Assembly (NCBI GenBank): GCA_007748055.1
Contig: CP036279.1
Span: 3,906,001-3,970,000 of the forward strand
Direction: 5' to 3'
DNA: 64,000 bases
From: Kolteria novifilia
GTDB taxonomy: Bacteria; Planctomycetota; Planctomycetia; Kolteriales; Kolteriaceae
Both the position numbers and the translations under genes were made by a program. Positions 32,945 through 40,365 of this stretch are shown here, in pieces; positions within the stretch are counted from its first letter, which is position 1, and each line of letters begins with the position of its first letter. The notes under the pieces were generated by a model that saw only the letters and a program-made list of their open reading frames with translations, ran no database searches and was not told where the DNA came from.

Positions 32945-33838
32945 ATGCTTCCCCTCGATCCCCTGTGGGCCATCAACCCCCTTCGCCTCCAGCCTTGCCT
33001 CGAAGCGCTCCGACAGGAGATGAGAAAGGAGAAACCAACCGCCGGCCCCGCCGCCGACGCCGAGCGCGACGCCCTTCCCCTCACCGTCTCGGGGACCGTC
33101 GCGATCCTCCCGGTTCGCGGCGTCATGCTCAAGGGACTCGAGTACGCCCGCTACCGGGGTGTCTCGTCGAACGTCGCGACCCGCCTGGCCGTCGAGGCCG
33201 CCGTCGCCGACGACGCGATCGAGTCGATCCTCCTCGACGTCGATTCCCCCGGCGGTTCCGTGGCTGGACTCGCCGAGCTCGGCGACACCCTCTTCGCCGC
33301 CCGCGACTCGAAGAGAGTCATCGCCCACGTCGACGGCGTCTGCGCTTCGGCCGCTTATTACGTCGCCGCCCAAGCCCACGAGATCTATTCCGGCCGCATG
33401 GACTGGATCGGCTCGATCGGCACCTGGCTGCCCCTCTACGACTTCTCGAAGATGTTCGAGGCGGATGGGATCGAAGTCATTCACCCCAACACCGGTCCCT
33501 TCAAGACCGCCGGAGCGATGGGCACGAAAGTCACCGACGAGCAACGCGCCCATTTCCAGTCGTTGGTCGATGGGTTCTTCGACGACTTCGTCGCCGCGAT
33601 CGTGCGCGGGCGTGGAATGACCGAGAAAGAAGTTCGCGCCCTCGCCGACGGCCGCGAGTTCTTCGCCCTCCAAGCGATCGCCAACGGCCTCATCGACGGC
33701 ATCAAGTCGATGGACGACGTCCTCGCCGACCTACGTCCCCAGAGCCCCGGGCGCCGAGCTCCCGCCGCGGGCTCGGCTTCACCCCCAAGTCGACGCGCCC
33801 GCGCTCAAGTCACCCTCATGAAGCAACGCCTCGGTTGA
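32945..33838 (+). CDS. Head maturation protease, S49 (SppA/ClpP-like) family
   Basis: This is a 297-residue serine peptidase. DVDSPGGSV and VDGVCASAAYYVA carry the oxyanion loop and the nucleophile Ser135, and TGPFKTAGAMG carries the likely general-base Lys187. The S49 architecture and the position between portal and capsid mark it as the prohead protease that trims the capsid and scaffold. The C-terminal 40 residues are Pro/Arg-rich and may act as a scaffold. Confidence 0.9.
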   Translation: MLPLDPLWAINPLRLQPCLEALRQEMRKEKPTAGPAADAERDALPLTVSGTVAILPVRGVMLKGLEYARYRGVSSNVATRLAVEAAVADDAIESILLDVDSPGGSVAGLAELGDTLFAARDSKRVIAHVDGVCASAAYYVAAQAHEIYSGRMDWIGSIGTWLPLYDFSKMFEADGIEVIHPNTGPFKTAGAMGTKVTDEQRAHFQSLVDGFFDDFVAAIVRGRGMTEKEVRALADGREFFALQAIANGLIDGIKSMDDVLADLRPQSPGRRAPAAGSASPPSRRARAQVTLMKQRLG

Positions 33839-33850
33839 CTTGGTACGTCG

Positions 33851-34081
33851 ATGAACCTCAACGAGAACCCCCGGCTCGAGAACCTCGAAATCTCCGACGA
33901 CCCGGCCCTGTGCGGGTTTCTTGTCGACGTTGTCGATACGATCTACAAGGAGCACGCGCCCGGCGACTTCGGGACCGACGTCCCGACCCTCTTCGCCATG
34001 GAGAACGTCGAGCTCCCCGGACGCATCACCGCCCGCGAGATCGAGGGGCTCAAGCCACCCACCACCGGGAAGATCGGATGA
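33851..34081 (+). CDS. Unknown small phage protein
   Basis: This is a 76-residue acidic protein (PALCGFLVDVVDTIYKEHA, TLFAMENVELPGRITAREIE). The stop overlaps the next ATG. Its place between protease and capsid is often taken by scaffold or decoration proteins, but no family is recognised. Confidence 0.5.
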   Translation: MNLNENPRLENLEISDDPALCGFLVDVVDTIYKEHAPGDFGTDVPTLFAMENVELPGRITAREIEGLKPPTTGKIG

Positions 34082-34368
34082 ACGCCGAGCTCAAAAAGAT
34101 CGTCGCCGAGGTCAAGCCGACCCTCAAGGCGGAGACCCCCGACGTCATCCTCGAGGCGATCGCGACCCAGATCCTCACCGCTCGCGAGGCGCGCAAGGCT
34201 CTCGATCGCGACGGCCTCATGGTCCGCGACGCCAAACACAACCCCGTCGCCCATCCCGCCCTCGACGCCGAACGAGCCGCCCAAAACCAGCTCACCGCCC
34301 TCATGAAGCCTTGGCTCGCCAAGGTCTCCGCCCGCCGAACGCCCCCAAAACGTCGCGCTCGCACCTGA
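34078..34368 (+). CDS. Unknown small phage protein, P27-like C-terminus
   Basis: This is a 96-residue helical protein ending in a basic Arg/Lys/Thr tail. RDGLMVRDAKHNPVAHPALD followed by ERAAQNQL resembles the C-terminal half of P27-type small terminases, which are also encoded at 29,052. It may be a second terminase-related protein or an unrelated head protein. Confidence 0.45.
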   Translation: MNAELKKIVAEVKPTLKAETPDVILEAIATQILTAREARKALDRDGLMVRDAKHNPVAHPALDAERAAQNQLTALMKPWLAKVSARRTPPKRRART

Positions 34369-34913
34369 GACGAAATGAACCACAGAGGACGCAGAGACCA
34401 CAGAGCAAAGAGAGACGCATCGTGAATACGCCAACTTGAATCAGCGGCATCCCGTCCCGACCCGGCCGCTACTGGCATCGCGACGAGGTCGTCGAGATCC
34501 GCGACCGCGACAGGATCTCCCCATTTGTCCCTACTCTGCGCTCTCCGTGACCTCTGTGGTAAATCTCCTCCCGTTCTCCTGAACTCGTTCCCAAAATCCA
34601 TCCCCCGCTAGTGCTGCAAAATTCCGTGAGCGTTTGCTAGCCTCCCCTCATGCACATCGTTCGCCCAGGCGCTGACGCCGAGCCGTCATCCGTTTGAGCG
34701 AATAAGCGACGCCTACCCCATGCCGAGTCTTGGGCACGGTGATCGGTACTCACGACCGCACAACCTTCGCGGCCCGCGTTGCCGGATGCCCTGCGCCGAG
34801 ATTCGGCCTCTCCTTTCCCCACCACGGGACAAGACCGAGGCCCGCCCTCGGTCGCCCATGAGACTTGGCTCCGGTTCCTGATGCCACCCCGCGATCCAGA
34901 CCGGAGCCCGACC
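34369..34913. other. Intergenic region before the capsid gene
   Basis: This 545-base stretch contains a facing pair of CACAGAG repeats (34,372-34,415 and 34,518-34,562). The remaining 350 bases have no supported gene; the open frame leading into the capsid gene lacks a conserved sequence. A promoter for capsid expression may lie here, but I cannot place it. Confidence 0.45.
34372..34562. repeat. Facing pair of CACAGAG repeats
   Basis: The forward copy has TGAACCACAGAGGACGCAGA and further CACAGAG units. The reversed copy is GCGCTCTCCGTGACCTCTGT followed by GGTAAATC. The spacer is about 100 bases and holds no gene. Confidence 0.7.
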
Positions 34914-36245
34914 GTGACACTCGAACAACTGCTCGCCCGCCTCCAAGAGATCAACACCGAGTCCCAGGCGATCGTCGACAAGGCCAAGGCCGAAAACCGC
35001 GACCTCTCCGACGACGAAACCAAGCAAATCGACGCGCTCGACGACGAGTTCACGAAGGTCAAGGGCAACGCCGACCGCCTTGAACGCATCGCCCAGCAGC
35101 GCCAACACCTCGACTCCTCCCCCGGCCGCCAAACCGACCCCACCAATCCCGCCAGCGACCCCCCGCGCGGATCCACCGGCCGCGTCCCCGGTACCGCCCG
35201 CGATCACGAACGCGAGGGATGGGGACCGTTCGCCGACGCCGGCGACTTCGGCATGGCGGTCTATCAGTCCTGCCTACCCGGCGCCACCGTCGACCAGCGA
35301 CTCACCCAGCCCTACGCCGCCGATCCCACCAACTTTCATTCCGAGTCGAGCGACGGCTACCTCATCCCTCCCCAGATGCGCCAAGAGATTTGGGAGATCG
35401 TCTACAGCGGCAACGACCTGCTCAACATGGTCAGTCCCGAACCGACTCAGGCCAACTCCGTCGAGATGCTCGCCGACGAGACCACCCCCTGGGGCGCCTC
35501 CGGAGTCAAGGCGTACTGGCGATCCGAAGCCCAGCAAATGACCGCGACCAAGACGTCGGCCGACAACCGCACCGTCAAGCTCAACGAGATGTATGTCTTC
35601 GTCGAGGCCTCCGATGAACTCCTCGAGGACGCGCCGAGACTTTCCAACCGTCTCACCAACCACGCCGGACGGGCGATTCGTTGGAAGAGCTCCGACGCGA
35701 TTGCCTACGGCGACGGCGTCGGCAAGCCCCTCGGCTACTACGACTCCGCGGCCCTCGTCACCGTCGCCCAGGAGGCCGAGCAAGAGGCCGACACGATCAA
35801 CGCGACCAACGTCGTCAAGATGTTCTCGAGACTTCTCGTGACCGACGGTTCAAAGCCCGTCTGGCTCGCCAACTCGGACATCCTTCCCCAACTCATGGTC
35901 ATGACCGTCGGCGACACGCCGATCTGGACGCCCCCCAACGGTTTCGCCGGCGCCCCGGGTGGCTTCCTCCTCGGCATCCCGATTCAGTTCTCCCAGCATG
36001 CCAAGACGCTCGGCGACAAGGGCGACCTGCAACTCATCGACCCGATGGGCTACTACGCAGCCACGAAGCGCACCGTCCAGGCCGCTAGTTCCATCCACCT
36101 CTACTTCGATCGCGGCGTGACCGCCTTCCGCTGGACCTTCCGCATGGGCGGCCAGCCCTTCCTCTCGGCTCCCGTCGCGCCCGCCCACGGCACCGCCACC
36201 AAGAGCCACTTCGTCGTCCTCGAGGAACGCGCCGGCGGCGGCTAG
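34914..36245 (+). CDS. Major capsid protein, HK97 fold
   Basis: The likely start is GTG 34914, with GGAG seven bases upstream, giving 443 residues that begin with the usual coiled-coil delta domain (TLEQLLARLQEINTESQAIV). The HK97-fold part starts after about residue 110: SDGYLIPPQMRQEIWEIV, TPWGASGVKAYWRSEA, YVFVEASDELLEDAPRL, IRWKSSDAIAYGDGVGKPLG and FDRGVTAFRWTFRMGG. The first 100 residues are probably removed by the S49 protease. An ATG at 34881 is a less likely start. Confidence 0.9.
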   Translation: MTLEQLLARLQEINTESQAIVDKAKAENRDLSDDETKQIDALDDEFTKVKGNADRLERIAQQRQHLDSSPGRQTDPTNPASDPPRGSTGRVPGTARDHEREGWGPFADAGDFGMAVYQSCLPGATVDQRLTQPYAADPTNFHSESSDGYLIPPQMRQEIWEIVYSGNDLLNMVSPEPTQANSVEMLADETTPWGASGVKAYWRSEAQQMTATKTSADNRTVKLNEMYVFVEASDELLEDAPRLSNRLTNHAGRAIRWKSSDAIAYGDGVGKPLGYYDSAALVTVAQEAEQEADTINATNVVKMFSRLLVTDGSKPVWLANSDILPQLMVMTVGDTPIWTPPNGFAGAPGGFLLGIPIQFSQHAKTLGDKGDLQLIDPMGYYAATKRTVQAASSIHLYFDRGVTAFRWTFRMGGQPFLSAPVAPAHGTATKSHFVVLEERAGGG

Positions 36246-36285
36246 CAGCTAGCCGAGGCCAACGATCGAGAGACCAAAGGAAAAG

Positions 36286-36375
36286 GAACCACAGAGGACA
36301 CGGAGAACTCAGAGCGAAGACCGGACATTCGATTTCCCTCCGTGCTCTCTGCGACCTCTGTGGTTAATCTCCCCC
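36286..36375. repeat. Facing pair of CACAGAG repeats
   Basis: GGAACCACAGAGGACACGGA with GAACTCAGAG, then about 20 bases, then CTCCGTGCTCTCTGCGACCT with CTGTGGTTAA. The two arms could form a hairpin of about 30 bp between the capsid gene and the next one. Confidence 0.75.
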
Positions 36376-36396
36376 GCAGCCACCAAGGACAACACG

Positions 36397-36852
36397 ATGA
36401 CCATCGCGAACCCGAACATCAAGCCGTCGAATCAAACCGCCCTCGTCGGCGTGATCACGCCCCAGACCGTCACCGCCCCCGACGACGTCACCACCGCGTG
36501 GCTCGACATGGGCCAATTCTTCGGCGCCCTCGCCACCGTCTTCGTCTCCGTCCTGCCCGCGTCCGCGACGCTCGACGCCGTCATCGAGCAAGCCAAGGAC
36601 GATCAGGGGACCGACGCCGAGGAGATCACGACCCTCGCGATCACCCAGCTCACCGAGGACAGCCTCACCGGCCAGGCGATGATCAACGTCCGCCCCGAGG
36701 ACCTCTCCTTCAACGACGGCTTCACCCACGCGCGGCTCAAGATCAGCGTCGCCGGCGATGACACCGTCGTCGCCGGCTTGCTCCAGGCCTTCTACCCGCG
36801 CTACGGATTCGCCGACCACCTGACCTCCGTCGTCGAAGTCGTCGGCGGCTAG
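36397..36852 (+). CDS. Unknown head-region protein
   Basis: This is a 151-residue beta-rich protein (TVTAPDDVTTAWLDMGQFFG, LATVFVSVLPASATLDAV, FTHARLKISVAGDDTV). Its place just after the capsid gene suggests a decoration or head-completion protein. No motif confirms that. Confidence 0.5.
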   Translation: MTIANPNIKPSNQTALVGVITPQTVTAPDDVTTAWLDMGQFFGALATVFVSVLPASATLDAVIEQAKDDQGTDAEEITTLAITQLTEDSLTGQAMINVRPEDLSFNDGFTHARLKISVAGDDTVVAGLLQAFYPRYGFADHLTSVVEVVGG

Positions 36853-36892
36853 CGCCGAGAAAGGAGAGAGTCGACCCGAACGAGTTCTCCTC

Positions 36893-36930
36893 TCTCCTCT
36901 CCACCCGCAACTCTCTAGCCCGGAGGGCTC
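36893..36930 (+). repeat. 38-base leader repeat, copy 2
   Basis: Identical to 23,953-23,990. Here the final CCCGGAGGGCTC is directly followed by the ATG of the next gene, so the repeat provides its ribosome site. Confidence 0.65.
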
Positions 36931-37266
36931 ATGAAGATTCGATTCACCGCAACCCGCACGGTCCAGACCGCCGCCGGCAAGGGCCGGACCTTCAAGGCGG
37001 GCTGCCTCTACGACCTCACCCCCGGCGCCGCCCGCCACTGGCTTGCGCGCGGCGTCGCCGAGGTCGAACCCGAGCCCTTCCCGTCCAAACAAAAGCCCGC
37101 GGATTCCCCGCCGGTCTCCGACGAGGACTCCGAGCCCCAAGCGGAGACTCCCGTCGATCCCGACGATCCACGACTCAACCATCCCCACGTTCACCTAGTC
37201 CAGAAGGCACGCGCGAAGCGCACCCGAACCAAGCGAACGAAGAAGGCGGCCGCGAAAGCCACCTAG
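36931..37266 (+). CDS. Unknown small head-region protein
   Basis: This 111-residue protein has a short beta domain (MKIRFTATRTVQTAAGKGRT, DLTPGAARHWLARGVAE). Such N-termini occur in small proteins near head-tail connector genes. An acidic Pro-rich linker and a very basic tail (RAKRTRTKRTKKAAAK) follow. The role is unknown. Confidence 0.5.
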   Translation: MKIRFTATRTVQTAAGKGRTFKAGCLYDLTPGAARHWLARGVAEVEPEPFPSKQKPADSPPVSDEDSEPQAETPVDPDDPRLNHPHVHLVQKARAKRTRTKRTKKAAAKAT

Positions 37267-37281
37267 GCCCGGGAAGAAGAA

Positions 37282-37370
37282 GCGAACCACAGAGGACGCA
37301 GAGGACACAGAGCACGATTTCCTCCTCCGTGCTCTCCGCGACCTCTGTGGTGAATTTCTTCCGCTTCCAA
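37282..37370. repeat. Facing pair of CACAGAG repeats
   Basis: GCGAACCACAGAGGACGCAG and GGACACAGAGCACG face CTCCGTGCTCTCCGCGACCT with CTGTGGTGAATT after a 10-base spacer. This is the tightest pair in the window and a potential long hairpin. Confidence 0.75.
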
Positions 37371-37383
37371 ACAGTGAGGAACC

Positions 37384-37983
37384 ATGAGCGTCAGCGTCGT
37401 GACACCGCCGACAGACGAGCCGGTCTGGATCGACGACTTGCGCAAGCATTGTCGGATCCCGATTGACGACACCGACGAGGACGATCTACTCGCGATCTAT
37501 CTCGGCGCCGCCCGCGATTGGGTCGAGGGGTTCACCCGACGCGCGGTCATGCCCCAAACGCTCAAGCTGACGCTAAAGAGTTTCCCCGTGGAAGAAGGCT
37601 GGTATTCGGCGACCGCCCCGATCGAACTCCCCCGGCCCCCCGCGCGGGAGCTCCTGTCGCTCGACTGGTTCGACCAGTCGGGCACGTTGCAGTCGTTCGA
37701 CGTGGACGACTTGATCGTCCTCACCGATCGCGAGCCGGCGATCGTCGTCCCGGTGCCGGGAGTCTGCTGGCCGGTTGCCCAACCAAGGCCCGACGCGGTC
37801 ACCCTCACGTGGGACGCCGGCTACGCCTCGGCCGCGGCCGTCCCCGACGGCATCAAGAACGCGTTGCTCTTGGTCGCCGCGTCAAACTACGAACAGCGCG
37901 AAGCGACCAGCGACGCCAAACAGACCGAAGTCCCCTACGGCGCCGCCCGTCTCCTCTGGCGTCACCGTTTCGTTCTGCCCTAG
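37384..37983 (+). CDS. Head-tail connector (gp6-like)
   Basis: This 199-residue protein matches phage gp6-like adaptors. WIDDLRKHCRIP and DDLLAIYLGAARDWVEGFTR form the N-terminal helices, RAVMPQTLKLTLKSFP starts the beta insertion, and VPDGIKNALLLVAASNYEQR closes the helical bundle. It would sit under the portal and start the neck. Confidence 0.82.
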   Translation: MSVSVVTPPTDEPVWIDDLRKHCRIPIDDTDEDDLLAIYLGAARDWVEGFTRRAVMPQTLKLTLKSFPVEEGWYSATAPIELPRPPARELLSLDWFDQSGTLQSFDVDDLIVLTDREPAIVVPVPGVCWPVAQPRPDAVTLTWDAGYASAAAVPDGIKNALLLVAASNYEQREATSDAKQTEVPYGAARLLWRHRFVLP

Positions 37984-38011
37984 GACGCCACCGCAATGAG
38001 GGAAACGTGCA

Positions 38012-38341
38012 TTGAGCAAGAACGTCAAGGCCGGCGAGCTACGCCACAAGGCGACCTTCGAACGCAAGACGGAGACGCTGGACGACTACGGCGAGCCGGT
38101 CACCACATGGGAGTTCCTCGCCGATCGGCGCGCCAAGCTCACCGCGATCGCGGGCAACGAGTATTGGCTCGCCAGCCAAACCAAGTCGAAGGCGACGCAC
38201 CGGATCGAATGCCGCCACCTCCCCGGACTCAAGACCGCCGATCGCGTCCGCATCGGCTCGAGGACCTTCGAGATCGAGTCGGCGTTCGACCCCACCAACA
38301 TCGGGAGACGCTCGCTCATCCTGGCCACGGAGGAGCTGTAG
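38012..38341 (+). CDS. Head closure/head-tail joining protein
   Basis: This 109-residue protein from TTG 38012 fits the SPP1 gp16-like stopper family: GELRHKATFERKTETLDDYG, TTWEFLADRRAKLTAIAGNE and THRIECRHLPGLKTADRVRI. It closes the capsid after packaging. The next gene's GTG follows the stop directly. Confidence 0.8.
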   Translation: MSKNVKAGELRHKATFERKTETLDDYGEPVTTWEFLADRRAKLTAIAGNEYWLASQTKSKATHRIECRHLPGLKTADRVRIGSRTFEIESAFDPTNIGRRSLILATEEL

Positions 38342-38757
38342 TGTTCGACCTGACGCTGTCCGGCTTGCGCCAGGCCAAGCGGACGTTCGATCGAATCGCC
38401 GGCCGCCCCTTCGAACAGATCGTCATTGAGGCGATCTGGCAAAGCGCGATCGTCATCCGCGACGAGGCCCGACGCCAAGCCCCCGAGGACGACGGCGACC
38501 TCGCCCGGTCGATCAAACGGCGGCGACTCAAGAAGAAGAGCGGCGAGCTCGCCGCGATCGCGATCCGCGCGGGCACTGCCTACGCCAACGCCGTCGCCGG
38601 CGGAACGAAGGAAAGGACCAAACGAAGCGGCGCCTCGACGGGACGGATCGAGGCCAACCCCTTCTTTCAAGCGGCCGTTCGCGTTGCCGGCGACTTGTTC
38701 CTCAAGACGTTGGTCGACCTGCTCGCCCGCGAAGTCGTGAGGCTCGCCCGCCGATGA
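38341..38757 (+). CDS. Tail completion protein (HK97 gp10-like)
   Basis: This 138-residue protein from GTG 38341 has GGAGGAG upstream. AIVIRDEARRQAPEDDGDLA followed by RSIK is the hallmark of HK97 gp10-like tail completion proteins. RIEANPFFQAAV near the end is also typical. It overlaps the next gene by 4 bases. Confidence 0.85.
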   Translation: MFDLTLSGLRQAKRTFDRIAGRPFEQIVIEAIWQSAIVIRDEARRQAPEDDGDLARSIKRRRLKKKSGELAAIAIRAGTAYANAVAGGTKERTKRSGASTGRIEANPFFQAAVRVAGDLFLKTLVDLLAREVVRLARR

Positions 38758-39155
38758 GCGCGACCAAGGCTCTGCGAGCGAAACTCATCGCCGACGCCAC
38801 GGTGAGCGGCTTGGTCGGCACGCGGATCTACCCGAGCGAGGCCCCCGAAGGCGCGCCCCGGCCCTACGTCGTCTACGAAGTCGAGGACGAGGACCTGGGG
38901 GCGCAGCCGAACGACAAGCTGACGCGGATGTCGCTCGAGACGCGATGCGTCGCAGGCAGCTATGGCGAGGCCGAAGAACTCGCCAAGGCCCTCAAGGACG
39001 CCCTTCACGGCTTCCGAGGAACGGTCGCCGACGTCTTCTTCGGTGGTGTCTTCCGTCGCTCCAACCGCGACGAGCACACGCCACCGGAACGCTCGCAAGG
39101 ACGCGGCACCCACGAACGGCATTCCGATTGGGATGTCTGGTATCAGGACTCATGA
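38754..39155 (+). CDS. Tail terminator (DUF3168)
   Basis: This 133-residue protein matches DUF3168 tail terminators: ALRAKLIADATVSGLVGTRI, EAPEGAPRPYVVYEVE, and the helix AEELAKALKDALHGFRG. It caps the tail tube at the connector end. The gene order here is that of a standard long non-contractile tail. Confidence 0.83.
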   Translation: MSATKALRAKLIADATVSGLVGTRIYPSEAPEGAPRPYVVYEVEDEDLGAQPNDKLTRMSLETRCVAGSYGEAEELAKALKDALHGFRGTVADVFFGGVFRRSNRDEHTPPERSQGRGTHERHSDWDVWYQDS

Positions 39156-39179
39156 CCCTTCACCGGAAAGGTTCGCCAC

Positions 39180-39599
39180 ATGGCTGACATTGGACTAGAG
39201 GCCGAGATCGGCCACGGCATCACCATCACGTACGACGAGAACACCTACAACGTCCTGAGCGTCTCCGGACCCGACCAGCAGGCCGACTCCGTCGAGACGA
39301 CGCACTCGACGTCGGCCAACCGCTGGCGAACCTTCAAGCCGGGACTCAAGGACGGCGGTGAGATCACCTGCGAGGTCAACCTCAAACTCGGCGAGCAGCC
39401 CTCCGTTGGTGACGCCAACAAGACGCTCACCGTCAACTTCCCCGCCTTCGAAGGCGAGTCGGCCGGCGGCTCCATCTCGACCGATGCCCACGTCACCGGC
39501 TTCTCTCCCGAGGAACCGATCGACGACCGCATGACGGCGACCATCACCTGGAAATGTTCCGGCGAACCGACCATCAACGCCGGCACGCCGGAAGCCTGA
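39180..39599 (+). CDS. Major tail tube protein
   Basis: This 139-residue beta-rich protein shows the typical tail-tube pattern: VLSVSGPDQQADSVETTHST, WRTFKPGLKDGGEITCEVNL and a C-terminal Ig-like strand set (TATITWKCSGEPT). Its position between tail terminator and chaperones supports the call. Confidence 0.82.
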   Translation: MADIGLEAEIGHGITITYDENTYNVLSVSGPDQQADSVETTHSTSANRWRTFKPGLKDGGEITCEVNLKLGEQPSVGDANKTLTVNFPAFEGESAGGSISTDAHVTGFSPEEPIDDRMTATITWKCSGEPTINAGTPEA

Positions 39600-39661
39600 C
39601 CCCGTCCCGGCAACGAAGTGCCCCTCGTTCATCCCAAAACCCAAGCTCAAGGAAACTCACA

Positions 39662-40033
39662 ATGCCAACGCTCACTCGCGACCAGATCCTAGGCGCCGAA
39701 GACCTCGCACGCGAGTCGGTCGACGTCCCCGAATGGGGCGGACAGGTCTTCGTCCGCATGATGAGCGGCGAGGAACGCGACGAGTTCGACCAGGCACTTG
39801 TCGCCAAAGCGAGCGGCACCAACGCCAACAACCTCAAGGTCGACGTGCGCGAGATGCGCGCCCGCCTCTGCTCCCTGACCATCTGCGATGAGAAAGGGCA
39901 GCTACTCTTCAGCCGCGCCGACGTCGCCGCTCTCGGCAAGAAGTCCGGAGCGGCCCTCCAGCGTGTCTTCGACGCCGCCCAGAAACTCAACAAGATCAAC
40001 GGCGACGCCGTCAAGTCACTGGAAAAAAACTAA
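39662..40033 (+). CDS. Tail assembly chaperone, first frame (G-like)
   Basis: This is a 123-residue protein from ATG 39662. DVPEWGGQVFVRMMSGEERD is typical of phage tail chaperones, and ADVAALGKKSGAALQRVFDA precedes the end. The last codons read GAA AAA AAC TAA. They contain a slippery heptamer that would let a fraction of ribosomes continue into the overlapping frame to make a longer product. The zero-frame product and the fusion together guide assembly of the tail around the tape measure. Confidence 0.88.
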   Translation: MPTLTRDQILGAEDLARESVDVPEWGGQVFVRMMSGEERDEFDQALVAKASGTNANNLKVDVREMRARLCSLTICDEKGQLLFSRADVAALGKKSGAALQRVFDAAQKLNKINGDAVKSLEKN

Positions 40034-40362
40034 CCGACCGCCCCGAGCGTCTCTTCCAGTTCCGGCTGGCGGCCCACCTCGGGATGACGCGCCGCCAGCT
40101 CTTGCGTTCCCTCGATTCGGCCGAGCTCACCGAGTGGACCGCCTACTGGAACCTGGAACCTTGGGGCGAGGAGAAAGCCGACTACCGAACCGGGCTGCTC
40201 GCCTCGGTCATGTGCAACCTCTGGAAGTCCAAGAAGGGCAAAACCTACAAGCCCGAAGACTTCATGCCCAAGACGAAGCGGCGCCGCAACTGGATGACCA
40301 ACCCCAAGCAAATTTGGGCCTACCTGTGTTCGGCTCTCGGCAAGCCGGACAAGAAGGACTAG
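39662..40362 (+). CDS. Tail assembly chaperone fusion (GT-like) by -1 frameshift
   Basis: After slipping at 40,024-40,030, translation would continue with LTDRPERLFQFRLAAHLGMT and then RRQLLRSLDSAELTEWTAYW. This is the classic T-part, with the LEPWGEEKAD motif, ending at 40362. The whole product would be about 232 residues. No stop interrupts the -1 frame between the slippery site and the ATG-started piece at 40084. Confidence 0.85.
40024..40030 (+). promoter_or_regulatory. Programmed -1 frameshift site A AAA AAC
   Basis: A AAA AAC is read in zero frame as gaA-AAA-AAC directly before the TAA at 40031. Slipping back one base gives AAA-CTA-ACC and an open frame that continues to 40362. This is the classical heptamer and arrangement of lambda-like G/GT tail chaperones. 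Confidence 0.88.
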
Positions 40363-40365
40363 GCA

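Noticed and set aside
31712-33673. Minus-strand frame of 653 codons opposite the portal and protease genes
   Set aside because: High-GC coding DNA leaves long open frames on the opposite strand. The portal and S49 motifs on the plus strand are decisive.
31897-34077. Long plus-strand frame in another phase through portal and protease
   Set aside because: Its Arg/Pro-rich low-complexity translation is a frame shadow. Only the end, from ATG 34,078, looks real and is annotated.
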